Source of the DNA: Diphasiastrum complanatum
Lineage: Eukaryota > Streptophyta > Lycopodiopsida > Lycopodiales > Lycopodiaceae
NCBI GenBank assembly: GCA_029204225.1
Contig: CM055102.1
Location: forward strand, 3,836,827 to 3,900,826
Reading direction: 5' to 3'
DNA: 64,000 bases
The position numbers and the translations under genes are program-made. Shown piece by piece: positions 23,494 through 33,000 of this stretch (position 1 is the stretch's first letter; each line of letters opens with the position of its first letter). The notes under the pieces are model-generated. The model was not told the origin of the DNA. It worked only from the letters and a program-made list of their open reading frames with translations, and searched no databases.

Positions 23494-23753
23494 GAGGTAG
23501 ATGAAAATCCAAGGAATAAGATTATGAGAGCTGTTCCACCTTTCAATTCACCTTGAATGACAAATTTGGTTGCATATTCAACTTGAAATGCCCAAGAGAC
23601 ATAAGTGATGAAAAAGATGGAACCGATTTCCAATCCTTTACATCTACCAACTTTTGTCAATAGTTTTGTGCCTTTTTTTATTTCCATTGAGAAGGCTTTC
23701 ATCATCCTACTCTCTCCTACAAATGAGGCCACACTTTGAATTTGCAAGATTCC
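23494..23753 (-). pseudogene. ABCB exon 5 (second coupling helix, TM5)
   Basis: Reads SVASFVGESRMMKAFSMEI, then TM5 and GELKGGTALIILFLGFS. It matches the R.VY.FVGE...YS and GG..F....G landmarks of ABCB TMD1. The acceptor is at 23754 (CTAG) and the donor GTAAGA precedes 23494. Confidence 0.85.
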
Positions 23754-24149
23754 CTAGTTCACGACAAAAACTATAGTCAAAATCTAAAGCCTTTACTTTG
23801 CAAAATAGTGAAGAGTAGATAGTTTTCTCAACATGTTTAGGTCTCTAGGCTTGTTATGTTAACTTGACATTAGTTATAAAGCATAAATTATATGTCATCC
23901 CATTGAGAAATTCATGATTTATCAATATTGGATAGAGTAATTTCTCAAAATTGCAATGTGCCTTTAATATCTTAAATCATTCCTTTTTTTAATGTTGATC
24001 ACATATAAGAGATGCCATCTAGTTGATCTAGGTAGTTAGATATATGCAACAAGCTAATAATGCTTCTTTTACTAAATCCATTAGAAATAAGCCAAGAAGC
24101 TCACATGAGACTAGAAGATCTCACTCAACTAATACTACATGTTTCATAC

Positions 24150-24350
24150 CTGGGATATTATTGTGGTTGAGTGGTTGCAAGATTTTAGAACTTTTGAAGA
24201 GTATTTTGTGAATATTTTTCCATACAACATTGCAATAACCATTACAATTGGCATATTGGAGAAGCCTAGTAATGCCAACTTCCAATTCAAGTATAGAGCA
24301 ATGATTTCGGCTCCTAGAAATACTCCCATATTGTGAATGACGCTGGCAAC
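24150..24350 (-). pseudogene. ABCB exon 4 (TM3-TM4)
   Basis: 67 codons, VASVIHNMGVFLGAEIIALY through TTIISQ, in phase 0 at both ends. It corresponds to the TM3-TM4 hairpin with the W(K/R)LALLGF motif. The acceptor TTGTAG and donor GTATGA are both good. Confidence 0.85.
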
Positions 24351-24921
24351 CTACAATGTATAATAAATTCCAAGTTGTTATAGATGCTCTCATGAAATAA
24401 TCAAATGATAACTTTTCAAAGTGAAAATCTAGCAATCTTACATCAACAAGAGAAAGTTGAAAAACAAAAAACTTCCAACTCTTAAGACTACAAAATGAAA
24501 ATTTTATCTGATATCAAGTGATTGGCAGATCTAGGGACAAGTATTTAGAGTATATATCTAATTATCTATAAGTAAGAAACTTTAAGTTTCAATGTTTCAA
24601 GAACAAATGGTAGCTCAAACATGTGTTTCTTTAAAAAATAACTACCTTAGGCCAACAATTCAGACAGTCAAAGATAAATTTGCAATTTATAGAAAATATT
24701 GATTTATAACTTCAGTGACTTAATCAGGGGGTCTATGTTAGCTGCCATGCTCAATTTTTTTCTTTTTTCAGCCTAAGGTGTATATTGTCAATATATTTTC
24801 TGTATTGTATGGTTAAAAAAATATCTCATCATTAGGCAAGATAGCATCTTATAGATTATGGATATTCAAGAAGTCTTTAAGATATTAAAATAGAGCTATG
24901 TTTTTTTTTTAATTGGTGGGG

Positions 24922-25113
<192 letters not shown>

Positions 25114-25286
25114 CTTCTCGCCAATGGCATCATGTACCAAAGTAGTGTCGCAAGTGGAGTTGATGATGTTGGCACTCTCCATGTTCGTGTCAAAGTAGGC
25201 CATGTCTTGGCTCAACAATGCCTCTACATACCTCGCTCGTATTTGTAATGCTTGTCGTTCTCCCGTTAGCGTCCAACATATAATCT
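25114..25286 (-). pseudogene. ABCB exon 3 (TM2 end and coupling segment)
   Basis: Reads EIICWTLTGERQALQIRARY, then LLSQDMAYFDTNMES, through HDAIGEK. These are the highly conserved CW..TGERQ and QD..YFD motifs of ABCB TMD1. The acceptor is GTAG at 25287-25290. The donor GTTCTCTCTC opens straight into a (CT)n tract about 188 bp long. Confidence 0.88.
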
Positions 25287-25444
25287 CTACATATCCAACA
25301 CTTTATCATCTTGTACTCAATACTGGAATATGCTCATATGCACATGAAATACATGCTCTTTGAAGTTGCGGTCTTGGAAAATTTTCAATGACATGTCTAT
25401 GCTCAAATATAAACACAAAATATATATACGAAAGAATGAGCACA

Positions 25445-25449
25445 TATGG
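25445..25449. other. Target-site duplication TATGG (left)
   Basis: Identical to 36934-36938 at the other end of gypsy-1. Confidence 0.9.
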
Positions 25450-26660
25450 TGTCGTGGTAAACCAATTGTTTATGTATAGTTTTGTAGTATTTAATGTCGA
25501 AACCCCAAGAGGATAGCTTCTTTATGGTATAATGTTGATATTGTTCTGACTTATTCGTATGATATAAAATGGAGAATTAGTCTGGTTGTCAAACAGACAT
25601 TTGGGTTAAGTAACCAGTATTACTTAATGGATAAATGAATATTTAAAATCGGAATATCAGTCTTCTCTTTCGAATCGAAGAATTGGCGTTCTACAAGAGA
25701 ATTGTTATCAGAGTAGTACGAATGTACTCCACTCTATCTGATTAAGGTGTCGGCAAGAATTCGGATTGATTTCGATGTATTCGTTCATCAGTGAAGATAA
25801 GTTAATCTTATTCTTGGATTAACAAAAGCTAAACAGTAGTCCTCAACAACTAGTGTTCTCCTCAGAGTTAAATCTCTTGTATAATCTTCGAATATGTTAG
25901 AAACATATGTTCGGAGATATTCAGAATACAGGTATCTTATCTCAATTCTTCAGACAGGGATTATCAATTCAGTTGTATACATACTTTTCTATCGATGACT
26001 GAGATAGACTTCTGATGATAAACGTTATTCGGGTATCGAACAAGTATTCGAGTGTCGAACAAATATTCGAATGAACGAATAAGTTAGTTTTAAGACAGTT
26101 CGTTAGAACACTTTTACGGATACACAGCATAGACTGTAATGTACTTATGCAACTGTCTGACCAGAGATAGATTTATATAAGAAAGATTGTTAGAGTACTT
26201 CAGAAGATCTCTCACAAGTACATAAACTTTTATCTCTCAGCGAATACATAAACTATATCTCCTGGTGAGTAAGACTGATCGTGTCTTCTTATCTTCAGAG
26301 CGAACAATCACGTCTTTATAAATTAGAGGCGTGTCGCTTTACTAAATAAGGTTAACCAATATATATCTGACACGTATGTAGATTATACCGCAAAGATGTA
26401 TCTAACCCTGAGTTTAGATTACTATAGTTAGAATTGTCGATTCGAATCGAGTCGTTTCATGTAAGTGTCTTTATTTAAGGGTTGTTGTAGATGTCGCTTC
26501 ATTGCTGAGGACTTGTCCTTTATATGTGATATTTAGTATGTCGCGAAAAATATAGGCAGGTCCCTTCATTATATATGTATCCAGCTCTTGTCTTCTTATG
26601 TGAATATATATTGCTTCATTCGGATGTATATTCGTTGTTTAATAAATACACATCTTCACA
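25450..26660 (-). repeat. gypsy-1 3' LTR
   Basis: 1211 bp, on the plus strand TGTCGTGG…TCTTCACA, so TG…CA in both orientations. Nearly identical to the right LTR. The inner edge is next to the polypurine tract. Confidence 0.93.
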
Positions 26661-26662
26661 TA

Positions 26663-26673
26663 TCCTCCTCCTC
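26663..26673 (-). other. gypsy-1 polypurine tract
   Basis: The minus strand reads GAGGAGGAGGA just before the 3' LTR start. This is the expected plus-strand primer of reverse transcription. Confidence 0.85.
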
Positions 26674-26880
26674 AAATGTGAAACGTCCTCGTGAACAAAC
26701 AGTATTCTTTTTGAGATTTGGTCGTTGATTAGAAAAGAATATATTCGGTTCGTTGATCAATTCGTCTTTAAAAGATATTTCTTCAGTAGGTACTTTATTC
26801 GAATTGATGGTTATTGCCTTCAAGTATTTGAAAACATCAGATACAACATCACATAGGTAAAGGATTTGGAAAAGAACTCT

Positions 26881-29691
26881 TTAGTCTTGATACATCTCGT
26901 CATATAATTGCTGAGCGAGGTCTAAATCCCTTTGACATTCGAGTAAAAATAGTTTTTCTTGAGAACGAGAGTATCTGCCAATAGCAAGATTTCTGAATTC
27001 TTCTAATTGTATCGGAAAAAGAGTGCCATCAAATAATTCTTGTACTAATTTGTCATCTTCCTCCGAATCGTTCCTTAATCTGATCTCTCGAAAGAATCGT
27101 GCTGAATGCTGTAAATAATTACACTTAATATACAAATTTTGTACAAAAAATAAGGTCTTTGCTGCAAATGTGCCGAACTGTCGATAAGAATATGTATAAA
27201 ATAACTTATAAGCACGGGACTTCGTTCGATCCTGCAGACTGTGTTTGATTTCTGCAAAATATTCAGCAAAATTGCGCTCCCAGTCAATGTAGATCTCATA
27301 TAGTTCAGGATACGCCATATTTATATTGATCAACAAACCCGCATTGTCGAATGCTGCTATGTCCGCACGCTCCGTTGGTTTGTACAGTTCGAATTGACAG
27401 TGTCGTCTCCAAAATTGTCGTTTTCGATCGTCGACCTCCAAAAATTGTAGTTCTTTGATTCGAATATATTCTAAAGCATACATACAGGTTGATCCTATAT
27501 ACAATTCGACTGACCCGAATGGACAGACTTTAAACTTGCCCTGTAGGATTGCCCAGCATAAGCATCCTTTCTGCTCTATGTCTAACTGGTCCCATAACCA
27601 GAGAAAGTCGTCCTTTTCCCACTCAATTTTCCAATCGTCGAAGGCAATGCCTACTGTGCCTGGTAGCATCAAATAATCGACATGCCATTGCAATTCGACG
27701 TTAAGGTGATGAGGCGTCCATTTCCAAAATTTCTTTGAAAAAACTTTGAAACGTTCAGCACATACCTTCGACTGATTTCTTTTTGTGCGCTTTGCCTTTG
27801 GTGGTACTTCTGTCGTTTCATGCGAATGAAGTGTAATCACGAAGTTCTGATCATCGAGCTGCTGCTTGAAAGTTGTTACTTCTTTTTGCAGGTCTGATAT
27901 TTGCACTAATGCCTGTGCATACTCCAAATGATCAGCAACTCCCGAACAAGCTGTTACAGATTTAAGTTCGGTTGACAGCTGTTCGATTGTGTCCAGAGCC
28001 TTTGTATATTCGGTATGTGCATCTGGCCCGGTACAACCTCCGATTGCCGACAACTCCTTCAGCTCTGCTAACTCCTCTTCGAGTAGAGCTTTGTCGTCTT
28101 CGACGGGTTGCAGAAAATCGATGCAAAAATTTTCAAGCATCTGATCCTGAAGTGTATTCAGCTTCATAGGATCAATTTGTGCAGTGCCCGAAGTGCTGCA
28201 TAGTTGTAAGGCAGTTTCTGCCTTTATTTTCTTCAGGGCAGATTCTTGAAGTGATATCTGCAACTTTTCATTAGCAGATTTGACCTTCTCATGCTCCATC
28301 TGCAAAGAATGAAAGAATTTCTGCACTTCTGCAAATTTGGCATCAATCGCCTTGTTTGTCGCTTTCAAAGAATCATTTTTGTGGGTCAACTGTTGAACTT
28401 GTCGACCCAATGATTGATTTCGCTCAAGCAACTTCGCGTTGTCTGCTTCGAGCGTTTCGATTCGAGTCTTCGACTCGTCGATTTTCTCTTTCATCTCATC
28501 TGATGCTTTGAATAATTGCATCATTCCTCGTTGGATATTCATATCATACCTTCGAACTTCTTGTATGATTTGTCTGGCCCCCTCAGAAAGATCACCCAAC
28601 CCTTGATTCTGAAATGCATTAGGGTCTTCTTCTGATTCGGTGGTGTCTTCATCCGCAGCTTTGCTTCTGTCCTGCCCCAGTTCTGTAATAATTTTGAGAG
28701 ATGGTGGGCTCGGACTCTCCTGCGAATGAGCTTGTGCAGCACTGTCGTCCTGCATAGGCTCAGTTTGTGAAGCTTCATATCTTACTGGTTTTGAGCCAGT
28801 GCTAGGCTCCTTTTGAGTTGCTTCCTCTGTGATTTCCATGGCTGTTGCTGCAATACTTGGAATAGCTGACTGCAGAAGGCTTGAGAAATCCACCTTTGTT
28901 GTCGGAACCAGTCTGCCGACTAAGCTATTCTGCTCGGCTTCCGTTAGAATTCCAAGATATTCACAGAGTCGAGAGATATGAGCTCCGACTACTGTGAATT
29001 TTCTGTGCTTGACCCACCTCAGAAAAGCTTTGAAGGCAATCAGGCCGAAACAGACGGGATTTCCCTCAAGCGCATCCAGTAAGTAGCCAAAGTTCTGTAC
29101 TGAAATAGTTGCATCAGCATCAGTGATGAACAGGACTTGATTGGCATACTTACAAAGCAGCTTCAGCTGAGTGTCCTTCGTCATCGAGATTTTGTATCCC
29201 TTGCTGGGGACATAACAGTTTGCTAGGAAGTATTTTGTTTCCTCCACAGCATCCTTGGAAGTTGAATTACAGACTCCATCAGTCGGTAATCCAAGGGCTG
29301 TAGAGAAAATTCTTTCGTTGATCAAGCAGGCGGTGTTGCGCAGTTTGACCTTGAAATCAACATCAGTGACTTCGTGAATAGAATTCACGAATTCTTCACT
29401 GACGTTGGTTAGCACAATAGAGGGGTCCACCTTCATGTTACCCAACCGGCAACGGTCCAACAAGGACTGAATCGTCGCCAGCCGAATAGAGGCGCGAACC
29501 TTCCATAATATGGCGCTGCTTGAACTCGTATCCATATTTGTCGGATGGTTGTGTGCAAGAATCGCAATCGTAGAAGAGGAAAATGGATCGCAAGTAAGCA
29601 CAAAGGAAAATTTGAAAGTGTAAGAGTAAAAATTAGAAGGTAAGGGGTTTATGGTAACAAAGGATGGAAGAAGAGGATGGTGACGTGGCAT
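26881..29691 (-). CDS. Extra ORF of gypsy-1 downstream of pol, 936 aa, function unknown
   Basis: A single open frame in the same sense as pol, between pol and the 3' LTR. Residues roughly 60-270 form a globular N-terminal domain containing LINERIFSTALGLPTDG and ISVQNFGYLLDALEGNPVCF. About 280-370 is acidic and Ser/Pro/Gln-rich. About 380-500 is a long coiled coil (heptad-like EKIDESKTRIETLEADNAKL). A second helical region follows, then a basic patch (PPKAKRTKRNQSK) and a Trp/Tyr-rich C-terminal domain. No signal peptide or transmembrane segment is evident, so it does not look like an envelope protein, although it occupies the env-like position of Athila elements. The more probable start may be the internal Met before DTSSSSAILW (about residue 53). 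A decayed homologue of the N-terminal domain lies in gypsy-2 at 51960-52419. Confidence 0.8.
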   Translation of the reverse strand: MPRHHPLLPSFVTINPLPSNFYSYTFKFSFVLTCDPFSSSTIAILAHNHPTNMDTSSSSAILWKVRASIRLATIQSLLDRCRLGNMKVDPSIVLTNVSEEFVNSIHEVTDVDFKVKLRNTACLINERIFSTALGLPTDGVCNSTSKDAVEETKYFLANCYVPSKGYKISMTKDTQLKLLCKYANQVLFITDADATISVQNFGYLLDALEGNPVCFGLIAFKAFLRWVKHRKFTVVGAHISRLCEYLGILTEAEQNSLVGRLVPTTKVDFSSLLQSAIPSIAATAMEITEEATQKEPSTGSKPVRYEASQTEPMQDDSAAQAHSQESPSPPSLKIITELGQDRSKAADEDTTESEEDPNAFQNQGLGDLSEGARQIIQEVRRYDMNIQRGMMQLFKASDEMKEKIDESKTRIETLEADNAKLLERNQSLGRQVQQLTHKNDSLKATNKAIDAKFAEVQKFFHSLQMEHEKVKSANEKLQISLQESALKKIKAETALQLCSTSGTAQIDPMKLNTLQDQMLENFCIDFLQPVEDDKALLEEELAELKELSAIGGCTGPDAHTEYTKALDTIEQLSTELKSVTACSGVADHLEYAQALVQISDLQKEVTTFKQQLDDQNFVITLHSHETTEVPPKAKRTKRNQSKVCAERFKVFSKKFWKWTPHHLNVELQWHVDYLMLPGTVGIAFDDWKIEWEKDDFLWLWDQLDIEQKGCLCWAILQGKFKVCPFGSVELYIGSTCMYALEYIRIKELQFLEVDDRKRQFWRRHCQFELYKPTERADIAAFDNAGLLININMAYPELYEIYIDWERNFAEYFAEIKHSLQDRTKSRAYKLFYTYSYRQFGTFAAKTLFFVQNLYIKCNYLQHSARFFREIRLRNDSEEDDKLVQELFDGTLFPIQLEEFRNLAIGRYSRSQEKLFLLECQRDLDLAQQLYDEMYQD

Positions 29692-29824
29692 AGTTGATTT
29701 GACAACTGTAAACCTATACTTAAGGCGGTATCTAACGAAATCTTCATGACGGCGGTGAAAGTTAACATGATAAGTATCTTAAGACCGTTTGAATTTAAGA
29801 GAGTAATAAATGAGTAATTAAGTC

Positions 29825-30045
29825 GATAAGTAAATAAATAAATAAACAAATAAAAATAAATAAATAGAATAAATAAATAAATAAATAAGTAATATGAATA
29901 AATAAATAAAAATAAAAATAAATAAATATTAATAAATACGCAAATAAGACTCGAATGATGTTCGGATGATAGTATTCGAAGGATGTTCGGGTGGTATTCG
30001 AATGAATGATCGGATGATATTCGAATGAATGATCGGATGATATTC
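29825..30045. repeat. Simple and short tandem repeats in the gypsy-1 post-pol spacer
   Basis: An (AAATAAAT)-type run at about 29825-29935 is followed by repeats of ATTCGAATGAATGATCGGAT-like units of about 23 bp at 29950-30045. Tandem repeats in the region downstream of pol are known from plant Tat/Ogre-type elements. Confidence 0.75.
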
Positions 30046-30046
30046 G

Positions 30047-33000
30047 TTAAATAAAATATTTCTTGAGTCTGGAGCCGTTAATATGTGTAGGTAGGAGTTC
30101 TCCTTCGAGTGACTCAAGTTGTACCGAACCATTCTCGAATACTTCGATTACTTTGTACGGTCCCAACCATTTCATATGAAGTTTTCCCAGAAACTTTTGG
30201 TGACGACTATCATAAACAAGGGCAAAGTCATTGGTCTTAAGATCGCAGATCTTAAGTGTAAAATCATATTTAATCTTTCGTTGCTCCTGAATTTTCTTTG
30301 TAAGTTCGAGTGAACGTGTTCGAGCTTCCGAAAGTTCTTCGATAATCAATAACCATTCGTTGGTACAGTCTGCCTCTGTCCGTTCTGCTTGTATTCGGAA
30401 GGTAGGTATTTCAAATTCGATAGGCAGGATTGGATGCATTCCGTACGTAAGATAATAAGGGGTCTGTTGAGTAGTGATCTTTTCAGTGTTTCTATATGCC
30501 CAGAGAACAGAGGGTAACTTTTGATCCCAGTCTGAAGCATGTGCAACAGAAATTTTATTAAGGATCTTACATAATATGCCATTTGCTCTCTCTGTTAACC
30601 CATTAGCTTTCGGATTATAAGGTGTTGTCTTCCTATGTTTGATCTGGAAATAATTTGTCAGGTGTCGAATTGTTTCATTCAGAAAATGTGTTCCTCGATC
30701 ACTGACAAGTTCTAAAGGACAACCATATCGTGTAATAATAGATTTGAAAAGAAAAGCTGCGACAGTCTTCGAGTCGTTTCGTTTCGTTCCTTCAGCTTCC
30801 ACATTCTTTGTCGCATAATCCGTTGCTACCAAGATATATCGACACTTGGTGTGTCGGGTTACTGGTTTGATTGGCCCGACAAAGTCGATCCCCCATTTTT
30901 CGAATGGTGCGAGCGGTAAAATTGGTGTCAATGGCCAATTCATTGCTTTAGTTGGTTTACCAGACCTTTGGCATGGATCACAAGATCGAATATAGATAGA
31001 GACATCTTTAAACATAGTAGGCCACCAATACTTGGCATTTAATATCTTTTTAACAGTGTTTTTGAGGGCAAAGTGACCTCCGGCATCTTCCGAATGTAAG
31101 GCTTGGATGACTCTCGAAATTTGTTCGGCTTCAAGACACCTTCTTAATTGATTATCAGCACCAAGTTTATACAGGATATTATTGATAATTGTATATGGTG
31201 CAACTTTGTATTGAAACACTGTTTTCTTCTCCAAGTCATATCCATCAGGATATATCTGATCTTTGAGATAATCAATAATATCAGAATAAAAAGAATTCGA
31301 TGAAGGTAACTCGAACAAATTTTCATCTGGGAAATCGTCATTCAATGGGTTTTCAATTTTTCCAGTGCTTATTCGTGAAAGGTAATCCACATTGGTATGG
31401 TATTTCCCTTGGCGAAGTTCAACTATATAAGTGAATTCTTGTAATAACAGAACCCAGCGAGCTATTCGTCCTGATAAATCTGGTTTGTTTACTAGATATT
31501 TCAGAGCATAGTGATCCACATGGAAAATAAAAGCATACCCCAGCAAATAATGCCGAAATTTCTTAACTATAAATATCATTCCAAGTGCTTCTCGTTCTGT
31601 CGCCGAATAATTCTTCTCCGAAGAACTGAGTTGTCGACTAGCATAATATATTGGATAGTCTTTCTTCCGTTCGTCCTTCTGGCTTAGACATACACCAATA
31701 GCGAATGCTGACACATTCACATAACAATGAAAAATAATTGACCAATTAGGTGGTCTTAAGATCGGTGCATTGATCAGTTTCTGTTTGAGATTTTCGAAAG
31801 CTTTTTGGTGTTCTTCTGTCCAAAGATACACCACTTTCTTCTTTAATAATTGAGTAAGTGCTGCAGATATTGAGGCATGATTCTGGATAAACCTTCGATA
31901 ATAACCGACATGTCCCAAAAAGGCTCGAAGTTCGCGAAGATTTGTTGGTATAGGCAAATTCCGTATTACTTCGACTTTATCTTTGTCGACCTCGATCCCT
32001 CGATTGGATATTCTGTGTCCTAGAAGAATGCCTTCTCTCATTCTGAAGAAACATTTTTCGGGATGGAGTGACAGACAAGTGTCTCGACACACGTGTAAGG
32101 TTAGCTTCAGTTTCTGGATATGAGATTTGCTATCGCTGTATACACAGAAGTCGTCAATAAATATTTCGAGAAAAAATCGTAAAAACGCGACAAAAATCAG
32201 CATCATAATTCGTTGAAAAGTCGCCGGCGCATTACAGAGACCAAAGGGCATTCTATTGTAGGCATAAGTGTCCCAATCGGTGGTGAATGTGGTTTTCGCT
32301 TTATCCACCTTCCGCATTCTGACTTGATTATAGCCTGAAAAACCATCACAGAAACTATATCGTTCTTGTCCAGCTACCTGATCTAGAATAGAATCAGTGA
32401 ATGGTAACGGATGATGATCTTTCTGTGTAGCTGCATTGAGCTTTCGAAAGTCCTGACATATACGAATCTTGCCAGTCTTCTTCTTTGGTACTACCACAAT
32501 AGGTGACACCCATTCGCTACTTAAGACAGGATAAATAATTCCTACTTTTAGATAATTGTTGAGTTCGTCTTTTACCATTAAAAAGTACTTTGGATTAAGT
32601 CGATACTGTCTCTGACGAACAGGAATAGCGTTCTCCTTTACATCAATTCGATGTTCACCATATTCGGCAGGAATTCCTTTTAAGTCATCAAGCGACCATG
32701 CAAAGACGTCCTGATACTCTTTAAGCAATTCAGTGTATTTAGATAACTCAGTTTCTCCCAAGGACTTTGCAACATGGACACATTTGCCCGGTGCAAGTTC
32801 AATTTGCTCTGTTGAATCAGGTAAAATCATACCTTCTGTCATACTAGACTTTGAATATCCATGAATTTCGCGCATTGCTGTCTCCATAGATATGTTCATG
32901 TCGACAGACTGATTCTTATTTTCAATTTCTTCGTCTGATTCGTCCGAGTCGTCCGATTCGTACGAATCTGTTGATTCGTCTTCAGTAATAACTAGTTCAT

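Noticed and set aside
27075-28778. Smaller ORFs inside the 936-codon frame
   Set aside because: Shadow frames of the large extra ORF.
26881-29691. Extra ORF as an envelope gene (endogenous retrovirus-like)
   Set aside because: No signal peptide, no transmembrane segment and no cleavage-site pattern. The coiled-coil architecture does not resemble an envelope.
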